NCBI GenBank assembly: GCA_022559845.1
Contig: CM040117.1
Coordinates: 148,184,732 to 148,248,731, forward strand
DNA: 64,000 bases
DNA from: Amorphophallus konjac
Lineage: Eukaryota; Streptophyta; Magnoliopsida; Alismatales; Araceae
Direction: 5' to 3'
The position numbers were made by a program, and so were the translations under genes. The notes under the pieces were generated by a model. The model was given only the letters and a program-made list of their open reading frames with translations, had not been told where the DNA came from and searched no databases. Shown here in pieces: positions 22,131-32,063 of this stretch; within the stretch, counting starts at the first letter, position 1, and each line of letters starts with the position of its first letter.

Positions 22131-23415
22131 TACACCCTTTTTGACCCTTGTCACCATCGGCAAGATCGGTCGCTACCCTATCCGATTTTTGTCACCATCG
22201 GCAAGACCGTCTACCCTTTTCGACCCTTGTCACCATCGGCAAGATCGGTCGCTACCCTATCGAGTTTTTGTCACCATCGGTAAGACCGTCTACCCTTTTC
22301 GACCCTTGTCACCATCGGTAAGATCGGTCGCTACCCTATCTAATTTTTGTCACCATCGACAAGACCGTCTACCCTTTTCGACCCTTGTCACCATCGACAA
22401 GATCGGTCGCTACCCTATCCGGTTTTTGTCACCATCGGCAAGACCGTCTACCCTTTTCGACCCTTGTCACCATCGGCAAGATCGGTCGCTACCCTACCCG
22501 GTTTTTGTCACCATCGGCAAGACCGTCTACTCTTTTCGACCCTTGTCACCATCGGCAAGATCGGCCGCTACCCTATCCGGTTTTTGTCACCATCGGCAAG
22601 ACCGTCTACCCTTTTCGACCCTTGTCACAATCGGCAAGATCGGTCGCTACCCTATCCGATTTTTATCACCATCGGCAAGACCGTCTACCCTTTTCGACCC
22701 TTGTCACCATCGGCAAGATCGGTCGCTACCCTATCCGGTTTTTGTCACCATCGGCAAGACCTTCTACCCTTTTCGACCCTTGTCACCATCGATAAGATCG
22801 GTCGCTACCCTATCCGATTTTTGTCACCATCGGCAAGATCGTCTACCCTTTTCGACCCTTGTCACCATCGGCAAGATCGGTCGCTACCCTACCCGATTTT
22901 TGTCACCATCGGCAAGACCGTCTACCCTTTTCGACCCTTGTCACCATCGGCAAGATCGGTCGCTACCCTATCCGGTTTTTGTCACCATCGGCAAGACCGT
23001 CTACCCTTTTTGACCCTTGTCACCATCAACAAGATCGGTCGCTACCCTATCCGATTTTTGTCACCATCGGCAAGACCGTCTACCCTTTTCGACCCTTGTC
23101 ACCATCGGCAAGATCGGTTGCTACCCTACCCGGTTTTTGTCACCATCGGCAAGACCGTCTACCCTTTTCGACCCTTGTCACCATCGGCAAGATCGGTCGC
23201 TACCCTACCCGATTTTTGTCACCATCGGCAAGACCGTCTACCCCTTTCGACCCTTGTCACCATCGGCAAGATCGGTCGCTACGCTACTCGGTTGTTGTCA
23301 CCATCGGCAAGATCGGTCGCTACCCTACTCGGTTGTTGTCACCATCGGCAAGATCGGTCGCTACCCTACTCGGTTTTTGTCACCATCGGCAAGATCGGTC
23401 GCTACCCTAGTCCGG
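22131..23415. repeat. 79-bp minisatellite, element B
   Basis: Tandem array of a 79-bp unit made of two related halves of 41 and 38 bp, both starting gtcaccatcggcaaga. One half continues tcggtcgctaccc, the other ccgtctacccttttcg. There are about 16 units. Near the right end (23265-23415) only the first half is repeated. Because 79 is one more than a multiple of three, an array with few stop codons gives overlapping open frames of 300-400 codons; I regard these as artefacts. Element C has a shorter version (about 14.5 units at 59031-60185). Confidence 0.9.
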
Positions 23416-23851
23416 TTCTTGTCATCATCGTCAGGACCGTCTACCCTTTTTTCGACCTTCGTCATCATCGACAGGACCGGTCGCTACCCATTCTCGGGTC
23501 TTGCCATCCTCGGCAGGACCGCTTACCTGCCACTTTTGATATACCCTCTTGAGTCCCCCGGACTCTCGGCCGGCGTAGGCCGTTGTTAGTCTCGAGAAAA
23601 GTCACGGCGCGGTGGAGCGAACACCTCACCCCTTTGCTGAAGGCGTGAGCGCTCTCCTGCCCTAGTGACTCATACACTCGGATTAGAAACAACGGGCGAA
23701 TGGAAGAGAAAACAATAATGACAAGATGGAGTCTTCATTCAAAAAGCACGATGGAGATTTTCCATTACTATGAAGTAAAAGGTACATGTTACACGGGCCA
23801 TCCCCCGGAGTACATGAAGTGCGTCAAAAAGGGAGCAAATAAAAAAAAAGA
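23416..23851. other. 3' flank of antisense gene, element B, with conserved stem-loop
   Basis: The tract holds diverged ends of the 79-bp array, then the block cacggcgcggtggagcga, a stem CTCAC.CCTT / AAGG.GTGAG (23625-23649), and gctctcctgc. This matches the block at 1172-1214 in A and 60372-60431 in C. No protein-coding gene is seen. The reverse-strand gene ends at 23852, so this would be its 3' flank. Confidence 0.55.
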
Positions 23852-26154
23852 CTACGGCAGAGGGCGTCGGAAGATGTCCTCCAGCGCAGGAATACCGAGG
23901 GAAGGATGGTGGGTCAGTTCTTGCAATCGGAACTCGGTGGCCTCCAGCTCAGATAGCTTCTCCTGGAGGGAAGCAGCTTGTCCCTCAGCCATCTCTGCAT
24001 CCTCCGCCTTCTGGACTCCCAGGCGATCTAATTCTTCAAGTTTAGCCTCTACCCTTCAAAGTTCGGCCTGTAATGCCGCCATCCGGGATGTCAAGAAGCT
24101 TCGGCGCTGTAAAGAGGCATTGGCTTCATCCCTCATCCTCGCCGCAGTCTCTTGCAGAGAAATAAGAGCTGCTCGGCTTTTAGCCCGCTCCAATGATATG
24201 GCCGCCAGCTGGTCATCTGCTTCCCGACCTAGAAATTCCCTCCTGTTTACATACTTCAGGAGCAGGATCACCCGTGGAGTCCAGTCGTCCATGGGACAAC
24301 CAAAGGCCAACAGCGAGCGGGATAGATGCTCTATCAAGCCCCTCAGCTGAACATAAGTTAAATCCCTGCTGGCCGTTACGGTCTGCTCGAGGGTCCCCAG
24401 AAACTGCCACACAAAGTCACTTGAAGATTGAAGACCAAGTGGCGACGTCTCGGGCTGTTCAAATTCCACTCTGCCATCCACGGCAGCCCAGATATCATCG
24501 GCCGTCCCGGAAGATGACGATGGCATGAGCTGCAGTCCACTGCTGTGAGGAACAAGCGCGCTGGCGGATACAGTGGCCGGAGCCTCAATAACAGCAATCT
24601 ATTTTCCTGTCCCCTAGGATGGAGGTGCAATAGAAACATCGAGAGCCGAAGACATCTGCTCTTCAATGATCTCTCCGGCTTCTATTTCAGGAAGACCATT
24701 CTTTTCCAGAGTTGATCGCTGTGCAGCCTCCATTGGCTGAGAATCCCCGGTTGCCGCCAAACTACCAACTTCCACAAGTGCTCCGGGTCCGACTGGAACC
24801 ATTGCCGCTGCATAGTCCTTGGGGTATCGCAATGCGATAGGCCGCAGGACGGACGTAAGAGTTGCATGGCCCGTTCACAGAGCCGGGAGTGGTATCTGCA
24901 CCGTCATGGTTGGCAGCGCCACCTCAGCCTGCATCAGAAATATATATACATTAAAAAAAAATGAGGCTGGAAGGAAGATAAAGAAGAACAGCAGACACGG
25001 ACCCTGGGCAGGTCCTTACCTCAGCGAGTACTAAGCTCAAATCTTTAAGAGCAGCTCCCCCGGCACCGGCCTCTTCACTCTTAAGTGATAATGACGGCTC
25101 GGGACCGCCCCACGACAACCGGGCCGGGCTGAAAGTCAGATAATCACTTTCATAGGCCGAGGATGCCCCGGCGTCATCGGTCTCGAGATCAATCAGTGAG
25201 AGCTCCTCATCACTGGAGTCGCCACCATAATCTACTTGCTCAGAGGAAGAGGACCCCTCTGCTCTCTCAGGACGCTCCGCCGTCAGAGCAGGAGCCTCGC
25301 CAGCAGGAGCATCACCCTCGGCGGGAACTTCCCCGGTGCTCTCCACGCCAGGGGCAATAATACATGATACCTCAAGAGCAGGTCCGCCCTGCCCCGAGGG
25401 GATCGCCTCCTCTATACCCTCCGAGCCCGGAAGCAATGACGGTTGTATATCAACTGCAATTTACGGCAAGAAGGGGTCAAGCTAGCTAAAGACATGAAGA
25501 TTTGCGGTGCTATTGCAACTAAACTATAGATTACCTTCCATCTCCTGCCTGGGTGTTGGAGAGGGCAGATCCCTTTCTACGAGAGTAGTAGGGACTTCCT
25601 CTGCCCCGTCCCTAGCCGCTACATCTACCGTCGCCTCCAGCCCGACGACCGCAGCAACTGTGTCAGCAACCGTCAGCATGGGCTAGCCAAGGCAGCCGAA
25701 ACAAGCTAATGCACTTTGAAGAGAAAAAGAGCCTACCTTCAGCCTCTAGCCCTTGTGTGCGGGAAGCTTCAAACTCTTCAAAAGATACAACCGAAGGAAG
25801 GACGGTTGCCGATTCCTTCTCTGCAGCCTTCTTTCGGCGTGCCCGTGTCACCCGGGTCACCGCCACTTTCGCCTTTCCGACGGCCTCTCTCAGTTGGGAC
25901 CGAGTCCTCTTCCTCGAATCCCCAGGAGGCAGTGGCATCGTGGTCGGAGCAGGCTCAGGAACTTCAAAATATGTTGGCTTTTGGGCCTTTATGATTAGTT
26001 CCCTAAAGTGCCGGGTCTCCTCCGAAGTCGGTCGGACTGCACATGCACAAAGGTGAGAATGACACACCACAATGAAAAGAAGAAGCTGGCCAAAAGGCCT
26101 GAAAGAAAAAATGAAACATACTTGCCGGTCCCGTATAAAAGGGGAAGAGAGGCC
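23852..26154 (-). pseudogene. Antisense plant-mobile-domain-like gene, 3' exons (B)
   Basis: Reverse-strand exons inferred from GT-AG borders and from C. An exon end lies at 26122, followed by an intron at 26121-26037 (85 bp). The exon 26036-25737 has KPTYFEVPEPAPTTMPLPPG and a basic stretch. The exon 25682-25535 follows. The acidic exon 25453-25020 has donor GTAAGG at 25019. The last exon starts at 24928. The final part (24526-23852) reads DDIWAAVDGRVEF, LLLKYVNRREFLG, a long Ala/Glu/Leu/Arg-rich coiled coil, and ends EDIFRRPLP. A TGA and two TAGs lie in the last exon upstream of 24526, in both B and C, so either an unrecognised intron removes them or the family is degenerate here. The copia element at 26155 breaks it. 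Confidence 0.65.
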
Positions 26155-26390
26155 TGTTATGGTGCTTGGCCCGGATACAGAGGGGGGGGGTGAATGTATC
26201 CTTCTACAGATTATGGCCAAATTAAAAACTAGGATGCTAGAGAAAGACACAGAATAGAACTAATTCATTTCAACTCAAATACAAACTCATGGGCGTGCCT
26301 ATCCAAGCATCTAGCGGAAGCAAATCAATCAATCAAGCCACTGCACAAGAGATTTTAGGTGGTTCGGTCCACAGACCTACATCCACCCCT

Positions 26391-26718
26391 CACTCCCAAC
26401 CGGAGTGAGGCTTCACTAGCAAATGCTAGAACCAAGCAGACTCAGTCTGCAAACAGTTGCTGCCACACAGCTTGACCAGGGGAACAGACTCCCCTCTTCC
26501 TCCCAACCGGAGGGACACCCAAGTGACTCCCAGCCACTTGAAAACTAGAGGTCGAAGACCTCTCTTCCTCCAGACCAGGAGGGACCACTGGACTTGCAAC
26601 CACAAGCCCAGAACCGGAGGACTAGCCTCCCTTCCTCTAACCAGAGGGCAACCCACAAGTGACAACCTGTCACTTGCAACATGGAGATCAGATCTCCCTT
26701 CTCCTGAACCAACAGGAG
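26391..26718 (-). repeat. Array of 14 consecutive hairpins in LTR leader
   Basis: Arms, in plus coordinates: CACTC/GAGTG 26391-26407; CTAGC/GCTAG 26416-26429; GCAGAC/GTCTGC 26436-26450; AGGGGA/TCCCCT 26478-26495; CCTCC/GGAGG 26499-26513; CAAGTG/CACTTG 26520-26540; AGAGGTC/GACCTCT 26547-26563; CCTCC/GGAGG 26567-26582; CTTG/CAAG 26593-26606; GGAGG/CCTCC 26616-26630; CCTCT/AGAGG 26634-26647; CAAGTGACA/TGTCACTTG 26656-26676; GGAGAT/ATCTCC 26683-26697; CTCCTG/CAGGAG 26701-26718. Loops are 3-9 bases, often containing aacc. Downstream of the TATA box, they would all lie in the 5' leader RNA. Confidence 0.85.
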
Positions 26719-27159
26719 GAACCCGACCCCCAACAGGGCAATCGGAAGAACAAAGATGATCAGAAAATAAAGGAAAACAATAAACGAAAATAACACAGCA
26801 ATCCGAAAGCTGTAATAGATGAAAACATAGATGTGGCTCTCAACGGAGCTGACTGGCCTGGATCTGATCCACGGTCCAGTGAAGACAGATCTTCAAGCAG
26901 CTTCTTCCTTCTTTTCCACGAGCTCTCTCGCTCACTCTCTATCTCTCTTTCTTTCTCTTCTGCTCTCTTCTGCACTTCTTCTTCTTCACTCTTTCTTCTC
27001 TCTTCACACGAGCACTATCTCTCTCCTTTTTCTTTTTCTTCTCTCACTCTCACTCTCTTCTCTGCTCTCTTCTTTTCTTTTTCTCTTTTTCTGGGTCGAA
27101 GGGCTTTCTGCTCTTCAGGCTTCTACTTCGATCTTCTTCATCTGAAGACGAAGGCTTCA

Positions 27160-27166
27160 TTTTATA
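27160..27166 (-). promoter_or_regulatory. TATA box of copia 3' LTR
   Basis: TATAAAA on the minus strand, in the context ggtataaaatgaagc. The partner box in the 5' LTR is at 35204-35210. It is followed by a GA-rich stretch and the hairpin array. Confidence 0.65.
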
Positions 27167-27334
27167 CCTGGAGCAGCAGCAGGGCGCGTGTGGCTTCCAC
27201 AGTTCCCGCCCTAAGAATTCGGACCACGTGGCAGCATCCAGTAGACTGTCAGAACACGTGTCCTCATCTGGGCATTCTCCTTATCCTCGGACCACGTGCC
27301 CAGCACCAGTACGCTCAGCACCTGGGGTTAGATG

Positions 27335-29260
27335 GCGTCAACTCACTAGCTCCAAAGAGTTGACGCAGTCATCAAAAATCTTCAAACTTCTTAACCGCTG
27401 CGTCGACTCCATCAGCCTATTGCGTTGACGCAACGGTATCGGCAGCTCAGTGTTCAAGTCTTCAACAGATAGGCGTCCTTTCTTGAACTGCTGCGTCGAC
27501 GCTACCAGTTGGTGGCGTTGACGCACGAACATGTACATTCGTATAAACGCGTCTCTTAAGCCGCTGCGTCGACGCTGCTTGTTGATGGCGTTGACGCATC
27601 AGTGTGTACTAGCAGCTAAAAGGTGTCGTTCCATCAACCTGCTGCGTCGACCCAACGAGCTGCAGCGTCGACGCTGTCAAGGTACTCCAGAGGTTGAAAG
27701 GAGTTACTTGAACTGCTGCGCCCACGCTGCCAGTGGGTGGTGTTGACGCATCTGAGTAACCCAGTAACCCATTGGTTCTCTTTTTGTAACTGCTGCGTCG
27801 ACGCTACTTGCTCAATGCGTTGACGCACCAGAATAATCCAGGAGCTTCTTTCTTGATTTGCTGTGTCCACGTGTCAGCCTCTCAGCCAGCTTCAGCACAC
27901 GTGTCACAATCCTGTCTGCCCTTCCAGCCTCGAATCACGTGCCCTTCATAAGCTTCACGATCAGAACACCTATCAGACAGAGTATCGGCTAAGTCATCAG
28001 TTTAAGTGAAGAACTCTGTGTAGACTTGTAAAGACGATCATGCTGTATAGACTAGGTGTGTACAGTGTGAGGGAGTGTGTAGACTTAGTTAGAAGGAGCC
28101 CGATGTACAGACTTGCCTATGCGAAGCCACTGTACAGACATTGAAAACGTAAAGCCAAAGTGTAGACTTCACGCTGTACAGACTTGAGGCTTTGATGAAC
28201 GAAGGTTCAGTGTAGAGTTTGAATGTTAGGCCCAAAGTATAGACTTTATGATATGAAGCCAATGTCCAGACTTGAAGAGAAAACAAATGTATGGACTTTG
28301 ACGGAGTGAGACAATGTTCAGACTTTGATGATACACTGTGGATGTACAAACTTGGAAGATCATGGTGTGTATAGACTTGAAAGTCTGAAGGCGATGTACA
28401 GACTTTGATGCCCAAAGACGATGATCAGTGTATCAGTGTATAGACTTCAAAGTTCACTGAAGGATGTTCAGACTTTGTTCCACCGACCAGCGTATTGACT
28501 TTGCAAGCGTGAGACGCTGAGTGAGACGGTGGCTGAGACGAACGCTGTATAGACTTTGAAATCTGAATCGACAGAGCAGGCTGTACAGACTTTGAGAGTC
28601 TTGAAGGATGTACAGACTTTTAGGGTTTTGATGGCCAATGTACAGACTTGTTCGAATGTCTAGACTTTACATGACCAGTCGATGTGTAGGCTTGAAGAAC
28701 TGACGCCCACGTTGTATAGACATGACCTAACAGTCCAGTGTATAGACTTGAATAGCTGAAAGCTACAGTGAGAGAGTGTATACACTTGACCAGATCAAGG
28801 GCAATTCGAGTGTACAGACCTCATGCCATGAGACGCTGAGAGAGACAGTCCAAAGTACAGACTTATGAAGACTGATGCATGAACAGTAATGCATAGACTT
28901 AGGAGCATGAAGCCCAATGTGTAGACATCAACTAACAAGACGCTAAGGAAGACGGACAATGTACAGACTTCCTGTAACAGTCTGATGTACAGACTTCATG
29001 AAGCTAGACGAGCGGCTGAACAGACTTTGAATGTGAAGACTGATGAGCAAACTTGCTGAGTTGACGCTGTAGCCCAATGAGTTGACGCTGTAACGTATAT
29101 TCTTGATGATCAACTGATGATGTATAGACTTCATCAAATGAAGAAACTGAACTGAAGCGTCGACGCATCAGCTCAAGGAGTTGACGCACTACTGTATGGA
29201 CAGATACAAATATGACCAAGGGGTCGACGCATCGGCACACTGAGTTGACGCACTGCAGTG
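27335..29260 (-). repeat. U3 inverted-repeat and tagactt microrepeat region
   Basis: Two dispersed families. (i) Hairpins with TGCGTC...GACGCA arms: a perfect 10-bp pair GCGTCAACTC/GAGTTGACGC at 27335-27366, then pairs starting near 27399, 27490, 27565, 27640, 27715 and 27788, and weaker ones near 29056, 29156 and 29222. (ii) The gtatagactt / gtacagactt core, tens of copies between about 28015 and 29130. Both are repeated in the partner LTR (about 35380-37305). In LTR orientation they are upstream of the TATA box. Confidence 0.75.
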
Positions 29261-29493
29261 ACAACTGTGCAGACAGAGTGTAGCAATGAATGCTTTATGC
29301 ATCAGTTAACATGACTGAACATCAAAATATATTAAACTAAACTGAGCAGCAAGATGACTGAACATTTGATTAACTCACATCAACACCCAATCATCAAAAC
29401 CAAATCAATCATCAAAACAGAACATCAATGCATGGTGACTCACAGTGTATGACTCACATCAAAACCAATCATCAAAACCACAGAGGCACAACA

Positions 29494-31580
29494 ATCTCCC
29501 CCTTTTTGATGATGGCAACTCTACACAGTGAGTCAATCTGATGGTGAGTCAATCTGATGCTGACTCAGACTATTCTCCCCCTTTGACTTCATCAAAAAGA
29601 AAATAGTTTGAGGAATTATAGCATGTTTAAAAATTCAGACAATTCCTCCCCTTTTAGGAGTTTCAGCAAAAGCATGAGTTAGAGATACTCAAAATGAACC
29701 TGCTTGCACTTATTGAATGATATACTCCCTCTTTGGCAAGCAATCTCCCCCTTTGATATAATCAAAAAGAAGGGAAATGGTTTGATAGTCAAATGCAGCA
29801 TAACAATGCAGAGAATGAGTCAAGGTTCTTTAAAATGAAGATCTCCCTTATGACAATGAAACAGTTCTCCCCCTATCAACATGCATGATTGACTACTCTC
29901 CCCTTAGATGAAAATAAACCATAACTCCCCCTGAAGCACAGGGATGGACTCTGGTTATCCAATAAATCAATCTGAAATCAGCCATTCTGAGGTTCAGAAG
30001 GCTGCAAATGAACAAGGTAATAAAGGGAGTGGCACCTCACATTTGTATGGTCAGAAAAAAATGCGGATGGAATCAGTCAACTGATAAGAAAGGAGTTGAC
30101 TATACAGTTTTTGTTGATCATGCATAAATCTGATCATGAGGGATTTGAAAGCAAGGTCACAAATGATATGAACATGATTCAGTATGACAAGGAATGCTCC
30201 CCCTGAATAGATGCCAATTGATATGCAAGTGACGCATGACATGGAATCTCCCCCTCAATAAGTGGAATCTTATGAGATGAATGAGAAGGAGACCACAGGG
30301 GCAAACAAGGACAAGTTCAGGTCAATGAACCAATAACATGAGCAGAAGAAATTCAGCCAGATTTTTAAGGAAGCTTCAATCTCAGACAATTCAGTCAGAT
30401 TTTCAGAGAGATATCAATCTCATAAATCTAAAACATAAGTTTTCAAAGTCTTCCATTATAAGGGCTTATGAATGAGCTTTATGAACAGCATGGTTTAAAC
30501 ATGATGTATGCAGAGTTTATCAATAAAATTCTGTATTGATATCTAAAAACTATGTTTAATAAAAATGAACCAAGCCCTCATATTTATCTTGATTCTCCTC
30601 CCTTTGTCTTACACAATCAAATTTATTGCCTTCTTTCAGAATTACATGCACTAGTATTGAGATTAAGCAATTATGAAGTCATATTATTTTATCTAGGGTT
30701 GTAGCAATTTGATTTTAGCATCAATATTCAGATATTTCAATTTGTTCAACAATTTTCATGCTACAAATTTTACGAGCACTCTAGTTCAGTGCACACATTG
30801 TAACTAGAGGATATACCTTGATCAGAGGCTAATATCTCTAAGCCCTTAGTGTGACTAACTGTCATGCTTTATGTGAACAGAGTTAGCATTTACACATCAT
30901 GACACACTATAAATCATTTTTTTTAATGAGTGAGTTGTATTTCTCAGTGTGCATGCCATTGCTCTGCCTGAGTTTCAATGAATTTTATCAGAGTTAACGA
31001 AGGCACCTCATGACACAGTCCTTTGGACTTGTGTTTCTCAGTGGCCAATGTCATTGCTCTGACAGAATTAACCCTTTAGACATTTCAGAGACATTCATTT
31101 GCTTCAAATCAATAATAGTTTCATGTACTTAACCAATTAAAGTCATATATTCAAAAGTGCAGATTTCAGAAGATTTTACAAGACATAGCATGAGACAGAT
31201 GGTTAAGGTTTATTAATCATGCTTCAGATATTTTTAAGAGATTTTAAAGTCAAACTCCATGAACATTAAACTTAAACCACATGAGTTATTTCAGACATTC
31301 ATAAAACTGTATAATAGAAGATTTCTAGTTCAAAATTTTTCAGATTTATGATCGAGATAGTCCCATTGAAATCTTCATGACAGACTGATAGATTTCTGAA
31401 GCCAAATGATACCAATTGATAGGAGAAATACCAATTGTTAAGAGAGATTGTGAAGCTCAAAGTTTTCAGAATATGATTAAGGTTTGTCAACAGAATCAGT
31501 AAGAGAGGATATGCAATGAGTTCTGACACATGTATGCATTTGACAACCTATATGCAATGCAATGACTCCCCCTCGCAATA
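29494..31580 (-). other. Multiplied polypurine tracts, no pol
   Basis: Reading on the minus strand, the tract next to the 3' LTR is aaaaagggggagat. The same ggggag core recurs upstream near 29580, 29650, 29752, 29875, 29903, 29928, 30200, 30250 and 31570. Several polypurine tracts before the 3' LTR are a described trait of Sireviruses, which supports the assignment. The rest of the stretch is AT-rich, with no open frame above about 80 codons and no recognisable pol remnant. Confidence 0.65.
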
Positions 31581-32063
31581 TGCATTCAAACTCCTTTTTT
31601 GGTATTTTCAATGCAGTAAAGTGCAATGCAATTAACTACATGCATGCAAGGACTCAACACTGAATGCTATGCAACATAACGCAGTCCTACATGCATTGAA
31701 CAACTTCATTGACAGTCATGCAAATGATGTATGCAGACATTTGACACATGCATTGACTGTATACATTAAAGAACCGTTTAGCTTAGTGCAAAATGCAGTG
31801 CATCTAGCATCTTATTCATTTAGTGCAAACAACAGCATGAGAAGAGCATCAAATATATTCAGAATTGAATTCAGTGAAGAGATCATCAAAATTCAGACAA
31901 GCAGATCAACATGAAATTCACATTTTTTCATACTCACAAATTCAGATAATGAATTTAAAACAGATTTCAGAACTGACCTGAATTGAGTCCTGGGGTTTTC
32001 TTTTTGAGTGCCTTAGTTAACCCCTTTTATTTCTCCTTCCAAGGCACACCTGCAGCAAGTCAA
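31581..32063. other. AT-rich non-coding part of the copia element
   Basis: Sequence between the polypurine-rich region and the end of gag. The 81-codon plus-strand frame at 31669-31914 matches nothing I recognise. In an autonomous Sirevirus the pol gene would begin at the gag end (32064), so a large deletion joins gag directly to 3' non-coding sequence here. Confidence 0.5.

Larger units (their letters stand above)
26155..29493 (-). repeat. 3' LTR of the gag-only copia element
   Basis: In LTR orientation it runs from 29493 (TGTTGTGCC) to 26155 (CCATAACA). The U3 has hairpin pairs of TGCGTCGACGC/GCGTTGACGCA type and dozens of tagactt microrepeats. A TATAAAA box lies at 27166-27160, a GA-rich stretch at about 27115-26920, and the hairpin array at 26718-26391. 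It differs from its partner LTR by one 25-bp indel near 26765 and scattered substitutions. Confidence 0.9.

Noticed and set aside
22131..23415. CRISPR-like appearance (regular repeats with variable parts)
   Set aside because: The variable parts are themselves repeated, unit length is constant for minisatellites, there are no cas genes, and the context is a plant retrotransposon.
22090..23552. Long plus-strand open frames (300-400 codons) of repetitive protein
   Set aside because: They arise from the 79-bp minisatellite, whose units rotate through all three frames. All frames are equally open, start at arbitrary ATGs and match the same repeat elsewhere. There is no sign of coding constraint.
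26831..27363. Open frames over the CT-rich stretch (also 34862-35407 and 6582-6764)
   Set aside because: Low-complexity CTCT/TTCT sequence in the LTR leader produces Ser/Leu/Phe frames. There is no domain, and the strand is opposite to the element's transcription.
30051..31529. Possible env-like or pol remnant in the copia internal region
   Set aside because: The open frames are under 80 codons, in conflicting frames, with AT-biased composition and no RT, integrase or transmembrane pattern.
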